Shown one piece after another: positions 40,527 through 42,818 of a stretch of DNA of 42,818 bases. How positions within the stretch are numbered: position 1 is the first letter of the stretch; every line of letters begins with the position of its first letter. Below the pieces are notes generated by a model. It ran no database searches, was not told the origin of the DNA, and saw nothing but the letters and a program-made list of their open reading frames with translations. This DNA is from Ruminococcus sp. Its GTDB lineage: Bacteria > Bacillota > Clostridia > Oscillospirales > Ruminococcaceae. Where the stretch lies: the NCBI GenBank assembly GCA_021200215.1, contig JAJQGV010000093.1, positions 1 to 42,818 on the forward strand. The letters run 5' to 3'. The translations under genes were made by a program, and so were the position numbers.

Positions 40527-42020
40527 ATGTTTTATAAAAGTACTAGAGATAGCTCAATAAGTGTGGATAGTGCTACCGCTATCTCACAAGGTATATCTGC
40601 CGAGGGTGGACTATTCCTACCTAGTGAGATTCCAAGCATCACATTAGATGAGATTAAGGCTATGGCAGATATGTCCTATGCCGATAGGGCGTTTAACGTG
40701 TTTAAGAAGTATCTAACCGATTTCACCGACGCTGAAATTCATTACTGCACAGATAACGCTTACACTACTAAAAACTTCGATACCGAAAACATCGCTGAGA
40801 TTGCTCACCTCTTCGATGGAACTTATATGCTAGAACTTTGGCATGGGCCAACTTGTGCTTTCAAAGATATGGCTCTTCAAATATTACCTTACTTCTTGAC
40901 TACATCTATTAAGAAGTTGAACGTGGATAAAAAAGTGGTTATATTAGTAGCTACTTCGGGAGATACTGGTAAGGCTGCTCTTGAAGGCTTTAAAGATGTT
41001 GAAGGTACTCAAATTATGGTGTTCTATCCTGAAGATGGTGTATCACCTATGCAAAAACGTCAGATGACTACTCAAGAGGGTGGTAACGTTGGAGTATGTG
41101 CTATTAAGGGCAATTTCGATGACTGTCAGAACGGAGTTAAGGCTATATTTACTGATAGTGAGGTTAAAGAAAAATTATCTAGTGGTGGATATATGTTCTC
41201 TAGTGCTAACTCTATCAACTGGGGTAGGTTAGTTCCTCAAATAGTATACTATGTATCATCTTACGCAACGTTAGTCGCAGATGGTCAAATAGAACTAGGC
41301 GAGAAGATTAACATAGTAGTACCTACTGGAAACTTCGGAAATATATTAGCTGGATATTATGCTAAAAAGATGGGCGTGCCTATAGGCAAGTTAATCTGTG
41401 CATCTAATGTGAATAAGGTTCTAACTGACTTTATAGATACTGGTATCTACGACAAGAACCGAGAATTCTATGCTACTTGCTCACCATCTATGGATATTTT
41501 AATATCTTCTAACTTAGAAAGATTACTCTACTTAGTTACTGGTGAAGATGATTCCTTAATTCGTGATTGGTTCTCTCAACTATCCACTAATGGTAGGTAC
41601 GAAGTAAACGACACCGTTAAACAGGTTATGAAAGAAGAGTTCTTTGGTGGTTTCTGCAATGATGTTGATACTAAGAAAACTATTAAAGATATCTATGATA
41701 AGTACGGATATACTTGCGATACTCATACCGCAGTGGCAGTTAAAGTATATCAAGATTATAAGGCTCAAACTGGTGATACTACTAAGACTATCATAGCATC
41801 TACAGCTAGTCCATATAAGTTTAGTGCTAGTGTCCTTGAAGCTATAGATGGTAAGGTTTCTAACATAGATGAGTATGATATGGTAAACATCTTAAATGAA
41901 CGTTCAAATATGTCTATTCCAAAGTCTTTAGCAGAACTAAAAGACAAAGAAAGACGCTTTAGTGGTTCTATAGAAAAAACCGATATGAAGTCTTTTGTAT
42001 TAGAAAATTTAGGACTTTAA
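40527..42020 (+). CDS. thrC: Threonine synthase
   Basis: ThrC (497 residues) is the PLP enzyme that turns O-phosphohomoserine into threonine. The PLP lysine is in GPTCAFKDMALQILPYF (about residue 113). LVATSGDTGKAALEGF, IKGNFDDCQNGVK, and SSANSINWGRLVPQ follow, as does PTGNFGNILAGYYAKKMG. It is the longer (fungal/proteobacterial-like) form. ATG 40527 follows AAGGGTGA; the longer frame from 40464 reads through yraN's end. Its partner genes hom and thrB are about 30 kb upstream. Confidence 0.96.
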   Translation: MFYKSTRDSSISVDSATAISQGISAEGGLFLPSEIPSITLDEIKAMADMSYADRAFNVFKKYLTDFTDAEIHYCTDNAYTTKNFDTENIAEIAHLFDGTYMLELWHGPTCAFKDMALQILPYFLTTSIKKLNVDKKVVILVATSGDTGKAALEGFKDVEGTQIMVFYPEDGVSPMQKRQMTTQEGGNVGVCAIKGNFDDCQNGVKAIFTDSEVKEKLSSGGYMFSSANSINWGRLVPQIVYYVSSYATLVADGQIELGEKINIVVPTGNFGNILAGYYAKKMGVPIGKLICASNVNKVLTDFIDTGIYDKNREFYATCSPSMDILISSNLERLLYLVTGEDDSLIRDWFSQLSTNGRYEVNDTVKQVMKEEFFGGFCNDVDTKKTIKDIYDKYGYTCDTHTAVAVKVYQDYKAQTGDTTKTIIASTASPYKFSASVLEAIDGKVSNIDEYDMVNILNERSNMSIPKSLAELKDKERRFSGSIEKTDMKSFVLENLGL

Positions 42021-42024
42021 ACAT

Positions 42025-42741
42025 ATGAGCCTATTTGTAATAAGTGATTTGCATCTATCGTTGAGCAATCCCGAAAAGAGCATGGAAATCTTTCAAGGGT
42101 GGGACGGCTATGTGGAAGTTTTAAAATCTAATTGGCAGAGCAACGTTAAACCTACAGATACTATAGTAATCATGGGTGATATAACTTGGTCGAATCGCAT
42201 ACAAGATGCTTATCAAGATTTTAACTTCTTAAACTCTTTAAACGGCTTTAAGATTCTTGGCAAGGGAAACCATGACTACTTTTGGACTACTTATAAAAAA
42301 GTAACAGACTATTTTCAATCTAATGGTTTTAATACACTTCACTTACTACACAATAATTTTTATAGGTATAAAGATTATGCTATATGTGGTACTCGTGGTT
42401 GGATAAATATCGATGGCGAAACTGTTAATAAGGCAGGGCATATCTTAGACAATGACAAGGTAATGGCTAGAGAAGTTCAACGCTTAGAGGTTTCTATATC
42501 TATGGCAGAGGCTGAGGGCTTAGTTCCTATAGTGTTCTTACACTATCCGCCTATATTTGCTAACGCTTATAACTATGATATCTTAGACGTTCTATACAGA
42601 CACAACATAAAAGATTGTTACTATGGGCATCTACATGGAAAAAAGTTTCATAGTTTAGCCATAAATGGCGAACGTGATGGAATTAACTTTCATTTAATAT
42701 CGGGTGATTTTATACAGTTTAATCCCGTAAAAATCATATAG
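42025..42741 (+). CDS. Calcineurin-like metallophosphoesterase
   Basis: This 238-residue protein has the metallophosphoesterase metal-site order: VISDLHLS (residues about 5-12), IVIMGDITWS, LGKGNHDYFW, VFLHYPPI and YYGHLHGKK. The substrate cannot be told; similar clostridial proteins are annotated only as phosphoesterases. It begins 4 bases after thrC with no strong ribosome binding site, so it is probably translated by coupling. The operon appears to end here. Confidence 0.9.
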   Translation: MSLFVISDLHLSLSNPEKSMEIFQGWDGYVEVLKSNWQSNVKPTDTIVIMGDITWSNRIQDAYQDFNFLNSLNGFKILGKGNHDYFWTTYKKVTDYFQSNGFNTLHLLHNNFYRYKDYAICGTRGWINIDGETVNKAGHILDNDKVMAREVQRLEVSISMAEAEGLVPIVFLHYPPIFANAYNYDILDVLYRHNIKDCYYGHLHGKKFHSLAINGERDGINFHLISGDFIQFNPVKII

Positions 42742-42795
42742 TTTTGTGCAAAACATAGAACAATACGTTTTTATGTAGAAAACTTTTTTGTAATA

Positions 42796-42804
42796 TGCTA
42801 TAAT
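42796..42804 (+). promoter_or_regulatory. Extended -10 promoter of a gene beyond the window
   Basis: TGCTATAAT (42796-42804) is a consensus extended -10; no good -35 is visible. The transcribed gene lies outside the window. Confidence 0.5.
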
Positions 42805-42818
42805 GTCTAATGTTATAT

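Overview
This window looks like chromosome from a low-GC, endospore-forming member of the Clostridia, most like the Ruminococcaceae/Oscillospiraceae group. The evidence is the AT-rich base use, the strong AGGAGG-type ribosome binding sites, the many TTGACA-N17-TATAAT promoters, a type III glutamine synthetase, the Firmicute gene blocks (yicC-remA-gmk-rpoZ-priA-def-fmt-rsmB-rlmN, prpC-prkC-rsgA-thiN, rplS-lepB-rbgA-rnhB-yraN) and a 30-codon spoVM gene. Almost everything is housekeeping. I see no prophage, transposase, CRISPR array, rRNA or tRNA.

Layout. 1-489: 3' end of a RelE/HigB-type toxin and its HTH antitoxin. 494-3205: ridA, cardiolipin synthase, and the tRNA-modification methyltransferase mnmM behind a repeated leader. 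3295-6725: thiazole-synthesis operon thiS-thiF-thiG-thiH-tenI. 6788-9146: glnN behind a leader terminator. 9166-11399 (minus): hom-thrB. 11447-12881: an SCP2-like protein and a VanY-fold protein whose zinc ligands are all substituted. 12903-21948 (minus): yicC-remA-gmk-rpoZ-priA-def-[four-helix-bundle gene]-fmt-rsmB-rlmN. 21966-26957: pepF, trmB, punA and an mtaD-type deaminase. 27049-31810: prpC-prkC-rsgA-thiN. 31824-36362 (minus): aroB, two small membrane proteins, aroA, aroC and spoVM. 36389-37073: a small membrane protein and a short M50 protease. 37140-42741: rplS-lepB-rbgA-rnhB-yraN-thrC and a metallophosphoesterase.

How genes work together. hom, thrB and (30 kb away) thrC complete threonine synthesis from aspartate semialdehyde. 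aroB, aroA and aroC supply three shikimate-pathway steps. thiSFGH-tenI makes the thiazole half of thiamine, and thiN makes the final cofactor. prpC/prkC are a phosphatase and PASTA-kinase pair. The Firmicute block that usually runs from yicC to thiN is split here into two opposite-strand pieces, with coaBC and rpe missing and spoVM still next to thiN.

The most unusual signals are not new protein systems. I found no GATC in the whole 42.8 kb by eye, and no GCGC or CGCG. An AT-rich repeat family sits on or against the stop codons of five genes. It brackets a standalone S23/Avd-like four-helix-bundle gene and appears to supply the last codons of a truncated M50 protease. A GAACGTGTAAGTTGAA-like leader motif recurs upstream of several genes. 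glnN carries a transcription attenuator. The VanY-like protein is a predicted pseudoenzyme.
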